Below, piece by piece: positions 46,548 to 55,479 of a DNA stretch of 64,000 bases. The stretch covers positions 62,001 through 126,000 of the forward strand of contig NZ_JAIOUV010000002.1 of NCBI RefSeq assembly GCF_019931145.1, written 5' to 3'. How positions within the stretch are numbered: position 1 is the first letter of the stretch; each line of letters starts with the position of its first letter. Under the pieces are notes generated by a model. That model did no database searches. It worked only from the letters and a program-made list of their open reading frames with translations, and was not told the DNA's origin. The position numbers and the translations under genes were made by a program. Origin of the DNA: Marinicella meishanensis (GTDB lineage Bacteria > Pseudomonadota > Gammaproteobacteria > Xanthomonadales > Marinicellaceae).

Positions 46548-47471
46548 TCAACGCTTGTGGTTTTTGAAACCGGCCTTTCTGGTCGCCTTTTTTTCTGTCC
46601 GCAGGCGCAGTTGTTCAGCCACTGCCAACAACTCTTGGTGCATCATGGCCGGCGTTTCCAAGGTGATCGGGCCGATTTGCCCCAAGCGCAATTCATTCAG
46701 AAACAGGTTGGCAATGCGGGTCAAGTCAACCCGACCACCGGCTTTCAGTGCACCCCGTTTTTGCCCGATGGCCAGCAACAGGTCATAGGCATCGTGGGGT
46801 AAGTTCGCTAAGGCATAACGTTGTTGCAATTGCTCTGGGTAACTGGCTAATAGGTATTCTGCCGCAAAAAAAGCTTTGTCTTCGGCTTCCACCACATGGT
46901 CTTTGATGGCGCCGGTGACGGCCAACCGGAAGGCGCTGTTTTGGTTGTCAAAACGCGGCCACAGCACGCCTGGGGTGTCATGCAAGATCACATTACCGGG
47001 TAACTTGATGCGTTGTTGGCGTTTGGTCACCGCCGCTTCATTGCCGGTTTTGGCAATGGTGCGCTCTGCCATCAGGTTGATCAGGGTGGACTTGCCCACA
47101 TTGGGGATGCCCATGATCATCACCTGGATGGGCTTTTTGTTCACCGCCCGTTCGGGGAACCAGGCTTGGCACCAGCTGGGAATTTGTTTGATCAAGGCCG
47201 CATCTGCGGTGTTCACTGCATAGGCTTTGACGGTTGGGTCACTTTGCAACTCGCTGATCCAGGCTCGGGTCAGTTCGGCATCGGCCAAATCCGACTTGTT
47301 CAACAATTTGATGCAGGGGGTGTTGCCTCGCAATTTTTGCAACAAGGGATTTTGCGAACTGTAGGGCAAACGTGCATCCAGCACTTCAATCACCAAATCC
47401 ACTTCAGGCAGCAGTTGTCTGATTTCTTTTTGGGCTTTGTGCATGTGCCCGGGGAACCAATTGATGTTCAT
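46548..47471 (-). CDS. RbgA/YlqF-type ribosome biogenesis GTPase
   Basis: A 307-residue circularly permuted GTPase with the G4 motif NKSD (in LLNKSDLAD), then G1 GIPNVGKST and G3 DTPGV, and a C-terminal ANTAR-like/basic domain. It fits YlqF/RbgA, needed late in large-subunit assembly. A TTAAAAT box lies about 30 bases upstream. It is divergent from htpG. Confidence 0.92.
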   Translation of the reverse strand: MNINWFPGHMHKAQKEIRQLLPEVDLVIEVLDARLPYSSQNPLLQKLRGNTPCIKLLNKSDLADAELTRAWISELQSDPTVKAYAVNTADAALIKQIPSWCQAWFPERAVNKKPIQVMIMGIPNVGKSTLINLMAERTIAKTGNEAAVTKRQQRIKLPGNVILHDTPGVLWPRFDNQNSAFRLAVTGAIKDHVVEAEDKAFFAAEYLLASYPEQLQQRYALANLPHDAYDLLLAIGQKRGALKAGGRVDLTRIANLFLNELRLGQIGPITLETPAMMHQELLAVAEQLRLRTEKKATRKAGFKNHKR

Positions 47472-47525
47472 GGTGCGGAAAACTTTATGATCTGCGCCAT
47501 TTTAACTGAGAAATGACAGTTGCAA

Positions 47526-47553
47526 CTTGAAATCTGGGCTGAACACCCTATTT
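47526..47553 (+). promoter_or_regulatory. Sigma-32 (heat shock) promoter of htpG
   Basis: CTTGAAA (47526-47532) and CCCTATTT (47546-47553) are separated by 13-14 bases, matching the RpoH consensus CTTGAA-N13/15-CCCCATTT. The start site would fall about 18 bases before the htpG ATG. A separate TATAAT at 47565-47570 could serve sigma-70. Confidence 0.75.
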
Positions 47554-47564
47554 TGCTGTCATCT

Positions 47565-47570
47565 TATAAT
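47565..47570 (+). promoter_or_regulatory. Sigma-70 -10 box 7 nt before the htpG start
   Basis: TATAAT is separated from the ATG at 47578 by 7 bases and no ribosome site is visible. Transcription from it would start at the ATG, giving a leaderless message. Confidence 0.45.
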
Positions 47571-47577
47571 CACAACC

Positions 47578-49473
47578 ATGACAACCATGACCAATACTGC
47601 TGAAAAATTTGAATTTCAAGCGGAAGTGAATCAGGTGCTCGACCTGGTGATTCACTCGCTGTATTCCAACAAAGAAATCTTTTTGCGAGAATTGATCTCC
47701 AACGCCTCAGACGCCTGTGACAAATTGCGTTTTGAAGCGATCAAAAACCCAGAACTGTTGGGTGACGAACTGGCCATTCAGGTGGAATTTGATGCCGAGG
47801 CCAAAACCATCACCATCACCGACAACGGCATCGGCATGACCCGCGACGAGGTGATCAGCAACATCGGCACCATCGCCAATTCCGGTACCAAAAAATACCT
47901 CCAGTCGATCGCCAAAAAAGACCGCGATGAGGCCAACTTGATTGGTCAATTCGGGGTCGGTTTTTATGCCTCATTCATCGTGGCTGAACAAGTTGAATTA
48001 CGCACCCGCAAAGCCGGCGAAAAAGAAGCCGTTAGCTGGAAATCAGATGGCAAAAATGACTTCACCTTGGAACCCATTGACAAGGCAGGACATGGCACCG
48101 AGATCATCTTGCACTTGCGGGAAGAAGAGGCTGAGTTCGCCGACAATTACCGCCTGCGTTCTTTGATCAAAAAGTATTCCGAGCACGTGGCCTTCCCGAT
48201 CAAAATGCTGGAAGTCACCTACCCTGAAAAAGACGATGAGGGCAATGAGATCCCGGCCAAAACCCCAGAATATGAAGTGGTCAATGACGCCACTGCCTTA
48301 TGGAAGAAAGCCCCTGCCGATGTCTCTGAGGATGACTACCAGGCGTTTTATAAACAAATCTCCAATGATTTCAATGAGGCCGCTTTCTGGTCACACAACC
48401 ACATCGAAGGCACCCAAAGCTACAGCAATTTGTTGTATGTTCCAAGCAAGTCGCCCTTCAACATGTTCCAAAATCCCGAAGACCGCGAGGGCCTGAAATT
48501 GTTCATCAAACGGGTGTTCATCATGGATGCGGCCAAAGAGCTGTTGCCCAACTACCTGCGCTTTGTCAAAGGGGTGGTGGATTCCAATGACCTGCCATTG
48601 AACGTGTCGCGTGAACTGTTGCAAGACAACCCCTTGTTGCAAAAAATCAAGTCCGGTCTGGTCAAACGTGTGTTGGGCATGCTGAAGAAAAAATCCCTGG
48701 ACAACGACGTCTATGGCAATTTTTGGCAAGAGTTTGGCGATACCTTGAAAGAAGGTGTGGTGGAAGATTTTGGCAACCGCGATGCGGTGCTGAAACTGTT
48801 GCGCTTTGCCTCAACCCAGAATGAGGACGCCACCGAAAACGTGTCGTTGGATGACTACATCAGCCGCATGCAGGACCCACAAGACAAGATATATTACATC
48901 ACTGGTGAGTCCTATTCGGCGGTGAAAAACTCACCGCATTTGGAACTGTTCAAGAAAAAAGGCGTGGAAGTGCTGTTGATGCACAGCCGCATCGATGAAT
49001 GGATGATGGGTCATGTGCAAGAGTATGACGGCAAAAAATTCCAGTCTGTGGCCAAAGGCAAGCTGGACCTGGGCCAAGACGAGGAAAGTGAAAAAGAACC
49101 TTCTGAAGCCGACAAATCATTCTTGGAAAAGGTTCAAAAACACCTCAAGGACCACGTCAGTGAAGTCACGGCTTCCACCCGATTGGTTGATTCTGCCAGT
49201 TGCTTGGTGATGGACGAACATGCCATGGCCATCCACATGCAAAAACTGATGGAACAAGCCGGTCAGGCCATGCCAGGTCAACTGCCCGCATTGGAACTGA
49301 ATCTGGATCATCCATTGGTGCAGCACATTGAGCACATTGACAACGAAGACCAATTCAAACAGTGGTCAGAATTGCTGTTCGAACAAGCCTTGTTGGCTGA
49401 AGGCGGTCAGTTGAAAAATCCCGCCGATCATGTCAGCAAAATGAACCGCTTGATGCTGGACATCCTGAAGTAA
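47578..49473 (+). CDS. htpG: Molecular chaperone HtpG (Hsp90)
   Basis: A 631-residue Hsp90: GHKL ATPase domain with NASDACDKLRF, DNGIGM and GQFGVGFYASF; a middle domain with the catalytic Arg in VSRELLQDNPLL; and a C-terminal dimerisation domain. ATG 47578 follows a sigma-32 promoter; ATG 47587 is an alternative and the reading from 47527 would lie within the promoter. A strong terminator follows. Confidence 0.97.
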   Translation: MTTMTNTAEKFEFQAEVNQVLDLVIHSLYSNKEIFLRELISNASDACDKLRFEAIKNPELLGDELAIQVEFDAEAKTITITDNGIGMTRDEVISNIGTIANSGTKKYLQSIAKKDRDEANLIGQFGVGFYASFIVAEQVELRTRKAGEKEAVSWKSDGKNDFTLEPIDKAGHGTEIILHLREEEAEFADNYRLRSLIKKYSEHVAFPIKMLEVTYPEKDDEGNEIPAKTPEYEVVNDATALWKKAPADVSEDDYQAFYKQISNDFNEAAFWSHNHIEGTQSYSNLLYVPSKSPFNMFQNPEDREGLKLFIKRVFIMDAAKELLPNYLRFVKGVVDSNDLPLNVSRELLQDNPLLQKIKSGLVKRVLGMLKKKSLDNDVYGNFWQEFGDTLKEGVVEDFGNRDAVLKLLRFASTQNEDATENVSLDDYISRMQDPQDKIYYITGESYSAVKNSPHLELFKKKGVEVLLMHSRIDEWMMGHVQEYDGKKFQSVAKGKLDLGQDEESEKEPSEADKSFLEKVQKHLKDHVSEVTASTRLVDSASCLVMDEHAMAIHMQKLMEQAGQAMPGQLPALELNLDHPLVQHIEHIDNEDQFKQWSELLFEQALLAEGGQLKNPADHVSKMNRLMLDILK

Positions 49474-49493
49474 AGCAATTCATGGATGGGATC

Positions 49494-49526
49494 AAAAAGG
49501 CCGGTCAACAAGACCGGCCTTTTTTG
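49494..49526. terminator. Bidirectional rho-independent terminator after htpG
   Basis: An 8-bp stem GGCCGGTC / GACCGGCC with a 5-base loop, T-run on the plus strand and A-run before the stem, so it also ends transcription of the convergent DUF3185 gene. Confidence 0.9.
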
Positions 49527-49558
49527 TTGGCATGCCAATTAGGGCAAATGGTGGTGGG

Positions 49559-49759
49559 TTACTTTTTCAACAACAACACCAAACCCAGAACCGCTGACAC
49601 CCCTCCGCCAATCAAATACCACATCGTTTGGTCGCTGTAGCGGCCGGTCACGGCTTCGGTCACGGCTTCCAAAGGTGCCTCCGTGGCATTCAAGCCAAAA
49701 TAGGCCAGAATGGCACCGGCAATTAATAAGATCAGTCCTAACAGTTTGTTGGTTTTCAT
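49559..49759 (-). CDS. DUF3185-type small membrane protein
   Basis: A 66-residue protein with two membrane helices (about 5-23 and 45-64) separated by a short loop (TEAPLEAVTEAVTGRYSDQT). AGGAGG lies 4 nt before the ATG at 49759, so the longer basic reading upstream is rejected. The middle TGRYSDQTMWYLIGG matches DUF3185. Function unknown. Confidence 0.8.
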   Translation of the reverse strand: MKTNKLLGLILLIAGAILAYFGLNATEAPLEAVTEAVTGRYSDQTMWYLIGGGVSAVLGLVLLLKK

Positions 49760-49818
49760 GGTTCCTCCTGTAAAAAGTGATTGATGTAGTAATGGAACAA
49801 GTTGATGACGCAGGGTCA

Positions 49819-50301
49819 TCAACGGTTTAAATCTTCTTCGTCTTCGCAAACCGCCTTTTTGGCTTCGAATCCCACCCGCAGAATCAAGAAATTCAAGGTG
49901 GCTATTAAGATGGCAATCTCAAACCGCTGCCAAGCCACCGCCATGCCGATGGCGCCGGTGTTCCAGATGCTGGCAGCATTGGCCAAACCCGTGACCTTCG
50001 AGTCGTCTTTGACTTTCAAAATGGCACCACCACCGATGAAACCGATGCCGGTGACAATCCCGGCCATGAATTTACCCATGCCTTCAGCGCCACCCAACAC
50101 TTCCAAGGCCAGCAAGGTGCAAGAACAGGTGGCCACGGCAACCAGTGGATAGGTGCGCATGCCCGCGCCTTGAGATTTTTTTTCGCGGTTGTAAGCGATG
50201 GGCAAAGTCAGCACCATGGCCACCAAGATCAAGCCAAAATGTTTGAGGATCAATGACACATTGATGTAGTCATTGAGGTCGAATGCAGTGGCTTCAGTCA
50301 T
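49819..50301 (-). CDS. MgtC/SapB family membrane protein
   Basis: A 160-residue protein with four or five membrane segments and the MgtC core (REKKSQGAGMRTYPLVAVATC, GIVTGIGFIGGGAILK, GLANAASIW). It has the membrane domain but no C-terminal ACT-like domain, so it resembles SapB/YhiD rather than full MgtC. It follows the hemerythrin gene on the same strand. Confidence 0.9.
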   Translation of the reverse strand: MTEATAFDLNDYINVSLILKHFGLILVAMVLTLPIAYNREKKSQGAGMRTYPLVAVATCSCTLLALEVLGGAEGMGKFMAGIVTGIGFIGGGAILKVKDDSKVTGLANAASIWNTGAIGMAVAWQRFEIAILIATLNFLILRVGFEAKKAVCEDEEDLNR

Positions 50302-50356
50302 GGGTGGTTTGTCTCTGATTCAGTGTTGGTGAGGCTGTGATACGCAGTCAGGCGTC

Positions 50357-50797
50357 TCATTCTGTTCTGGCTTGTTGCATGGCCGCCAGATATTCATGCC
50401 CCAATTGTTTGGCGCGGTCATCACTGAGTTGATCTTTGGCCACCGGAAAACAGTCTTTTTCCTCTTCCGCCAAATGGTGTTTCACCTTGTCAGCCAGTTT
50501 CTTGGCATGATGCAACCATGCGGGAGAATCGTATTCAGTGTCATCCAGTGTCGCCACCAATTCATCGATTTCCTGGTGTTCAGCAATGCCGTGCCGGGCC
50601 GCTTTTTGTGTACTGTCCAGCTTGATCAATGGCACATAGAAATACCGCTCTTCGGCATCGGCGTGGGCCGCCAATTCTTGTTTGAGGGCGGTAAAGGCCT
50701 GACGCCGCTCGCGCGAATCACCCGAGGTTTGGACCATCTGATCGGCCAGTTTCCGCTGGATGTGATGATCATGTTCGATGGATTGATAGACTTTCAT
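50357..50797 (-). CDS. Hemerythrin-domain protein
   Basis: A 146-residue four-helix HHE protein. Iron ligands are likely in IEHDHH, HADAEERYFYVPL, HQEIDELV and HHLAEEEKDCFP. It probably binds oxygen or iron, or serves in nitrosative/oxidative stress. CAGGAG precedes the ATG. Confidence 0.87.
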   Translation of the reverse strand: MKVYQSIEHDHHIQRKLADQMVQTSGDSRERRQAFTALKQELAAHADAEERYFYVPLIKLDSTQKAARHGIAEHQEIDELVATLDDTEYDSPAWLHHAKKLADKVKHHLAEEEKDCFPVAKDQLSDDRAKQLGHEYLAAMQQARTE

Positions 50798-50903
50798 GGA
50801 TACTCCTGTTGTTCATGTTAATTGGCCCTCAATCCTAAACAAGCCGCCATCAATCTGACGTGAAAAAGAAGTGAAAGGCCCGGAGCTGGGCGCTCACATT
50901 CTG

Positions 50904-50937
50904 TTGACCTGGTTTGAATATGATAATTATTCCTATC
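50904..50937 (+). promoter_or_regulatory. Possible promoter and Fur-like site upstream of the carbonic anhydrase
   Basis: TTGACC (50904-50909) is followed by an AT-rich palindromic stretch TGATA-N8-TATCA (50921-50938), 13 of 19 positions matching the E. coli Fur consensus by eye. This suggests metal control of the carbonic anhydrase, but the match is weak. Confidence 0.25.
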
Positions 50938-50955
50938 AGCAATTCGAAGAGAGAC

Positions 50956-51741
50956 ATGAAAAAGTTATTCCTTATTTCTGCCATGACCATCGCCACCACC
51001 ACGGCCTCCGCTGCCGAAGTCTGTCAGGGCTTTGGTCCTCAGACACCACGTGACATTGACAGTCACCTGGGCACCAATGACCGCATTTTTGCCTTGGCCG
51101 ATGATTACCAGAACATGAACTTGTGCAACATCCATTTTCATGTCAACGCCGAACACAAGGCCAAAGACTTTGCCATTTTGGCCAAAACCGATGACGGTCA
51201 AGCCAACGGCTATCAATGTGCCATCAGCCAAAACCTGACCAAAGCCGAATTGAAAGCGCCCGAGAAAAACATGTGTCAGGGCGTGGCACCCGGTGATACC
51301 ATCGAAATGCATTGGGTCCACACTTCGTGTGACGTCGCTCCCGGCCCTGGTTTGGGTTCTTGCTTGTCAGACGCCTGTGCCAACCCCACTTTGCGCGTAG
51401 AAACCCAGGTGTTCACTTTGGTTAATGACCCCAATGCCTTGAGCTTTGATGAACTGCGATATGCCGGCGCTTTGCAAAGTGATGATTACCACCAAGCCAA
51501 AAACATCCCCAACAACACCGGCACGCCGGTGGTGTTCGCCGGGTCCACCACCGGACCTTCATTCACCGAGCAAACCTGTTCACCATTGCAAGTCACCTGG
51601 AGTGTGCGCCCACAATGCGCCAAGTTGGACATCAACAGCCTGAGCCAATGGTGTGAAAACAACCCATTTGATGAAAACAAAGCCCATGGCGTGCGTGAAT
51701 TGGTGACCAATCCAGCCTTGTTGTCGGAAATCACCCCTTAA
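50956..51741 (+). CDS. Delta-class carbonic anhydrase, exported
   Basis: A 261-residue exported enzyme: signal peptide (about 1-20), then CQGFGPQTPRDI and the metal-binding segment LCNIHFHVNAEHK (Cys57, His60, His62, Glu66, His67), followed by DTIEMHWVHTSCDV, PGLGSCLSDACANP and QVTWSVRPQCAKLDINSLSQWC. This is the delta carbonic anhydrase pattern known from diatoms and some bacteria. ATG 50956 follows GAGAG. It probably hydrates CO2 in the periplasm. Confidence 0.82.
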   Translation: MKKLFLISAMTIATTTASAAEVCQGFGPQTPRDIDSHLGTNDRIFALADDYQNMNLCNIHFHVNAEHKAKDFAILAKTDDGQANGYQCAISQNLTKAELKAPEKNMCQGVAPGDTIEMHWVHTSCDVAPGPGLGSCLSDACANPTLRVETQVFTLVNDPNALSFDELRYAGALQSDDYHQAKNIPNNTGTPVVFAGSTTGPSFTEQTCSPLQVTWSVRPQCAKLDINSLSQWCENNPFDENKAHGVRELVTNPALLSEITP

Positions 51742-51771
51742 TTTCTTTTCTTTTTAACCCCCAAGAAACTT

Positions 51772-51799
51772 GGGCCTGATTTTTCAGGCCCTTTTTTTT
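51772..51799 (+). terminator. Rho-independent terminator after the carbonic anhydrase gene
   Basis: An 8-bp stem GGGCCTGA / TCAGGCCC with a 4-base loop is followed by eight T residues, about 30 bases after the stop. Confidence 0.9.
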
Positions 51800-51811
51800 G
51801 GGTGCAAGCAA

Positions 51812-52222
51812 TCAAGAAAAATAAGCCAGCATGCCAACCACCAACAACCCCAGCAGGCTGACGATGCTCAAGCTGAACATGACGGCGCGGGCGGTGGACC
51901 AAGCCAGGTAGTAACAAACCATGTGCAACACCCGGGTAACCAAATAAGCCAGCATCAAGCGGTTGACCCACAGCGGATCGGCGGCACTGAGCACCGCGAA
52001 CAAAAACAGCAGGATCATCACCCCCATGGTTTCATTGGTGTTGGCATGGGCCCGTGATAAACGGAATAACAGGTTTTTATGACTGCTTTCAATCGGATAG
52101 CCCGGTGGGTGCTTGAGTTTGATGGCCATGGCATCGAACAACAGCAATTGAAACAATGACAAAGCAGCCGTCATACCCAAGACCAGCACAGCTGTCGGGT
52201 AACTCAATAAAATTTCAGACAT
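51812..52222 (-). CDS. MAPEG-family membrane protein
   Basis: A 136-residue protein with four membrane helices (about 8-28, 60-80, 85-103, 112-132) and FRLSRAHANTNETMGVMI, which matches the MAPEG signature with RxxRAHxNxxE. The start at 52222 has AGGAG 6 nt upstream; ATG 52228 abuts the site. It may be a glutathione-dependent membrane enzyme. It follows cls. Confidence 0.85.
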   Translation of the reverse strand: MSEILLSYPTAVLVLGMTAALSLFQLLLFDAMAIKLKHPPGYPIESSHKNLLFRLSRAHANTNETMGVMILLFLFAVLSAADPLWVNRLMLAYLVTRVLHMVCYYLAWSTARAVMFSLSIVSLLGLLVVGMLAYFS

Positions 52223-52236
52223 CAACATCTCCTAGA

Positions 52237-53700
52237 TCACAATATGGGTGAAATCAAACGGGCCAGTTTTTCGATGAACACCTTGACCACCGAGCGCTGT
52301 TCCCAGGCATCGACACTGAGCTGTTTGGCCCCATCCAGATCATGTTCAAAGGTGTCGCTCAACTTGGTCGCCATCGCCTCGTCATAGATCATCACATTCA
52401 CTTCGAAGTTCAATTCAAAACTGCGTTCATCAAAATTGGCGGTACCCAAAACACTCAAGAAATCATCCACCACCATGGTTTTGGCATGCAAGAAGCCTTT
52501 GGTGTACTTATACACCGACACCCCAACCAGCATCAATTCATAATAAAAAGACTGGGCCGCGGCGTTGACCACTTTGCTGTCCGAGTGGTTGGGCACCAAA
52601 ACCCTCACCGCAACACCACGCAACACCGCCATTTTCAGGGCTTTGATCAGTGCCGGGTTGGGAATGAAATAAGGGGTGGTGATCAAGATGGTCCGTTCAG
52701 CAGTGTGGATGGCGTGCAAGATCGAAAACAGAATCGATGGTTGGGGTGAATCCGGGCCACTGGCCACCACCTGCATCATGGTGTATTCGTCTTCGGATAA
52801 ATTTTCAATGCCTTTGGGCAACAGCTCGTCTTCGATTTCCAGGTTTTGTCCGGCACAAAAGTTCCAATCATTCAAAAAGATGTTCTGTAAATAGGCCGCT
52901 CCTTGGCCCTCAATCCGCAAATGGGTGTCTCGCCAGTATAGAGGATCAATGCCACCGGTGTTGTTGTATTCATCACCGACGTTGATGCCACCCACATAAG
53001 CCACACAGCCATCGATCACCACGATTTTGCGGTGGTTGCGGTAATTCAAGCGCTCGGTGAAAGCAAACCATTTGATTTCCGCAAAAGGATGGGCTTCGAT
53101 GCCGGCGGCCCGCATGCGTTTGAGCACCTGTCCGGGCAAACTCAAACTGCCGTAATCGTCATAGATGAACCGCACCTGGACCCCTGACTTGGCTTTCTTG
53201 ATCAGCCGTTGAATCAATTCACTGCCAATGTCGTCGGCTTTGAAAATGTAGTACTCCAGATGAATGGTGCGTTCGGCTCGCTCAATGTCCTGAAACAGCT
53301 GCGGGAATTTTTCCTCACCATTTTGCAGCAAAGTCAGTTTGTTTTTGACCGTCAACCGACTGCAACCGTCGTGGTAGATCATCTGGGTCAGGCCATGAAA
53401 CTGCTTCAGCTGCTGCTGGTGTTGTTGCATGACCCGCAAGGATTCGGCGCTGAAACGGGCTTGATAGGCTTCCAAAAACTTTTGGTTCTCGGTCAGCTTC
53501 ACGGCATACATTTTGCGTTTGCGGCGCTTCACCCCAAAAATGAAATACAGCACCAAACCCACCACCGGAAACACGTAGACGGTGAACAGCCAGGCCGACG
53601 CCCGCGAGGAAATGGTGTATTGATGGATGATTTGTAAGGTGACGTATATCAACAGCAGCCAATAGGCATAATAGGTCAGGGTCAGCCAACTGAAATTCAT
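52237..53700 (-). CDS. cls: Cardiolipin synthase
   Basis: A 487-residue phospholipase-D-family enzyme. Two N-terminal membrane helices (about 5-27 and 35-57) precede two HKD motifs: HRKIVVIDG (first) and HAKTMVVDD (second), each with GTANFDERS-type or GGINVGDEY following. It condenses two phosphatidylglycerols to cardiolipin. It sits 14 bases before the MAPEG gene. Confidence 0.95.
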   Translation of the reverse strand: MNFSWLTLTYYAYWLLLIYVTLQIIHQYTISSRASAWLFTVYVFPVVGLVLYFIFGVKRRKRKMYAVKLTENQKFLEAYQARFSAESLRVMQQHQQQLKQFHGLTQMIYHDGCSRLTVKNKLTLLQNGEEKFPQLFQDIERAERTIHLEYYIFKADDIGSELIQRLIKKAKSGVQVRFIYDDYGSLSLPGQVLKRMRAAGIEAHPFAEIKWFAFTERLNYRNHRKIVVIDGCVAYVGGINVGDEYNNTGGIDPLYWRDTHLRIEGQGAAYLQNIFLNDWNFCAGQNLEIEDELLPKGIENLSEDEYTMMQVVASGPDSPQPSILFSILHAIHTAERTILITTPYFIPNPALIKALKMAVLRGVAVRVLVPNHSDSKVVNAAAQSFYYELMLVGVSVYKYTKGFLHAKTMVVDDFLSVLGTANFDERSFELNFEVNVMIYDEAMATKLSDTFEHDLDGAKQLSVDAWEQRSVVKVFIEKLARLISPIL

Positions 53701-53801
53701 GGTTGTTTGTGTGTCGGGTTAATGGTTGGGTTGTGGATAGGTTACCACAATGGCCCTGATGGCTTGGTGACAATAGCCAGTGCAAGTCGCTCGGTATTTG
53801 T

Positions 53802-53807
53802 TACAAT
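53802..53807 (+). promoter_or_regulatory. -10 box 6 nt before srkA ATG (leaderless mRNA candidate)
   Basis: TACAAT is followed by six bases (GCGCCC) and the ATG at 53814, with no ribosome site. Transcription would start at the A of ATG. Confidence 0.55.
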
Positions 53808-53813
53808 GCGCCC

Positions 53814-54791
53814 ATGCCAGCTACCGACCCACACCCGTTTGACGACCTGAACCCAGAATTGATCTTGGACGCCATCCAAAACCGGGGCTTGGCGGTGGAT
53901 GGCCGGGTCAATGCCCTGAACAGTTATGAAAATCGGGTGTATCAAATCGGCATTCAGGATCAACCTCCGGTGATCGCCAAGTTTTATCGCCCCCAGCGCT
54001 GGAGCCAAGCACAGATCCAAGAAGAGCATGACTTTTGTCAGGCAATCAAACGCCACGACATCCCAGTGGTCACGCCCATGCAAGATGCGCAAGGCAGCAG
54101 CCTGTATACCCACGCCGGTTTCTGCTTCAGCCTGTTCCGGCAACAAGGTGGCCATGCGCTGGAACTGGACCAGCCACAACACCTGGCCATCATGGGCCGG
54201 ACCCTGGCTCGCTTACACCGGATTGGTGCAGTCGAACCCTTCGCCCACCGCCCGCCATTGAATGCCCAGACTTTTGGCCATGACTGCATGCAATTTGTGG
54301 CAGACCAGTTCATTCCCATGGAACATCAAAAAACCTACCAACAATTGGCCACGCAGATCCTGCCACTGATCGAAACCGCCTTGAGTGGCGCCCAAACCAT
54401 TCGGGTGCATGGTGATTTGCATGTAGGCAACATCTTGCTGCGTGATGAGGTGCCGCACCTGGTCGACTTTGATGACGCCCGCCAAGCGCCGGCCATCCAA
54501 GACATATGGATGTTGTTATCCGGCGAGCCCGATGAGCAGCAAGCGCAATTGGACACCATCATCGCCGCTTATCAAGAATTTCGTGATTTCCCATTCCATG
54601 AGTTACCCATGATCGAATCGCTGCGCACTTTGCGCTTGATTCATCACACCGCCTGGCTGGCCCGTCGCTGGGATGATCCGGCGTTCCCACCGGCTTTTCC
54701 TTGGTTTGACACCCCCAGTTATTGGCACCAACACCTGCAAGACCTGAACCACCAATTGGCCGCCCTGCAAAATCAATCAAAGTTGCTGTAA
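53814..54791 (+). CDS. srkA: Stress response kinase A (YihE/SrkA family)
   Basis: A 325-residue choline-kinase-fold Ser/Thr kinase. Features: NSYENRVYQIGI (ATP-binding Gly-rich strand), catalytic RVHGDLHVGNIL and metal-binding LVDFDDA. It fits E. coli SrkA/YihE, which counters stress-induced cell death. Its end overlaps the convergent exported-protein gene by 19 bases. Confidence 0.92.
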   Translation: MPATDPHPFDDLNPELILDAIQNRGLAVDGRVNALNSYENRVYQIGIQDQPPVIAKFYRPQRWSQAQIQEEHDFCQAIKRHDIPVVTPMQDAQGSSLYTHAGFCFSLFRQQGGHALELDQPQHLAIMGRTLARLHRIGAVEPFAHRPPLNAQTFGHDCMQFVADQFIPMEHQKTYQQLATQILPLIETALSGAQTIRVHGDLHVGNILLRDEVPHLVDFDDARQAPAIQDIWMLLSGEPDEQQAQLDTIIAAYQEFRDFPFHELPMIESLRTLRLIHHTAWLARRWDDPAFPPAFPWFDTPSYWHQHLQDLNHQLAALQNQSKLL

Positions 54792-55333
54792 AACACCGTG
54801 TCCGGCAACACGAAGACGTCATCCCACAAGCCAAAAGGCACATCTGGATTGCCCGTTTCTGCGGTTTGCAAATAAATCCGCAATTCACCGGTGGCGGCAT
54901 TGGCCGGGGCTTGACTCAAACCAGCCATGTCATGCCACTGATCTTTGGGGGCGCCGAACACCCCTGAGACCATGTCTGACCGGCCCACTTCAAGCTCACC
55001 GGCGTCATACCAAAAGATCTGATACCAGGCCCAAGGCACAGGGCTGGCCGCTGGAACTTTGTAACTGGCCCCAGTCAGGTACCAATGACCAGGCGTCACC
55101 ACAAAGGGATCGGAGATGGCGGGAAAACTGCTGTTGTTGTTGAACACCCCGGTGTTGAGCAGACTGCCCTGACCGGAAATCGGCGCCCCTTCATCACTGG
55201 CATGGGTGATGGTGGTGAAGGCGAACCAGCCGCTCACGTCGGTGTCAAATGTGCCGTTGGCCAATAAATTTTGGGCGCTGGCCGGCGTCATCAGACCCAG
55301 CCACATCAGCCCCACATACCTCATCAGTTTCAT
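54773..55333 (-). CDS. Exported carbohydrate-binding-like protein with shared tail
   Basis: A 186-residue exported protein: signal peptide (about 1-20), NLLANGTFDTDVSGW (typical start of CBM4/9- or laminin-type jellyroll domains), a beta-rich body, and the tail DTVFYSNFD. AGGAG lies 7 nt before the ATG. It probably binds sugars or cell wall outside the cell; there is no enzymatic motif. It converges on srkA. Confidence 0.75.
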   Translation of the reverse strand: MKLMRYVGLMWLGLMTPASAQNLLANGTFDTDVSGWFAFTTITHASDEGAPISGQGSLLNTGVFNNNSSFPAISDPFVVTPGHWYLTGASYKVPAASPVPWAWYQIFWYDAGELEVGRSDMVSGVFGAPKDQWHDMAGLSQAPANAATGELRIYLQTAETGNPDVPFGLWDDVFVLPDTVFYSNFD

Positions 55334-55479
55334 GCTTTCACTCCTGGTGTTTATGGCAGTAATTCGAAAAATCCCATCAATTCATGACACGCAGCCCAAA
55401 AAACGTTCGGTTCGGCCGAATCAGACGATTCCAGACCCATTTCCGCGCATCCTCATGGTTTTGAGAACAGGAACTGTTG

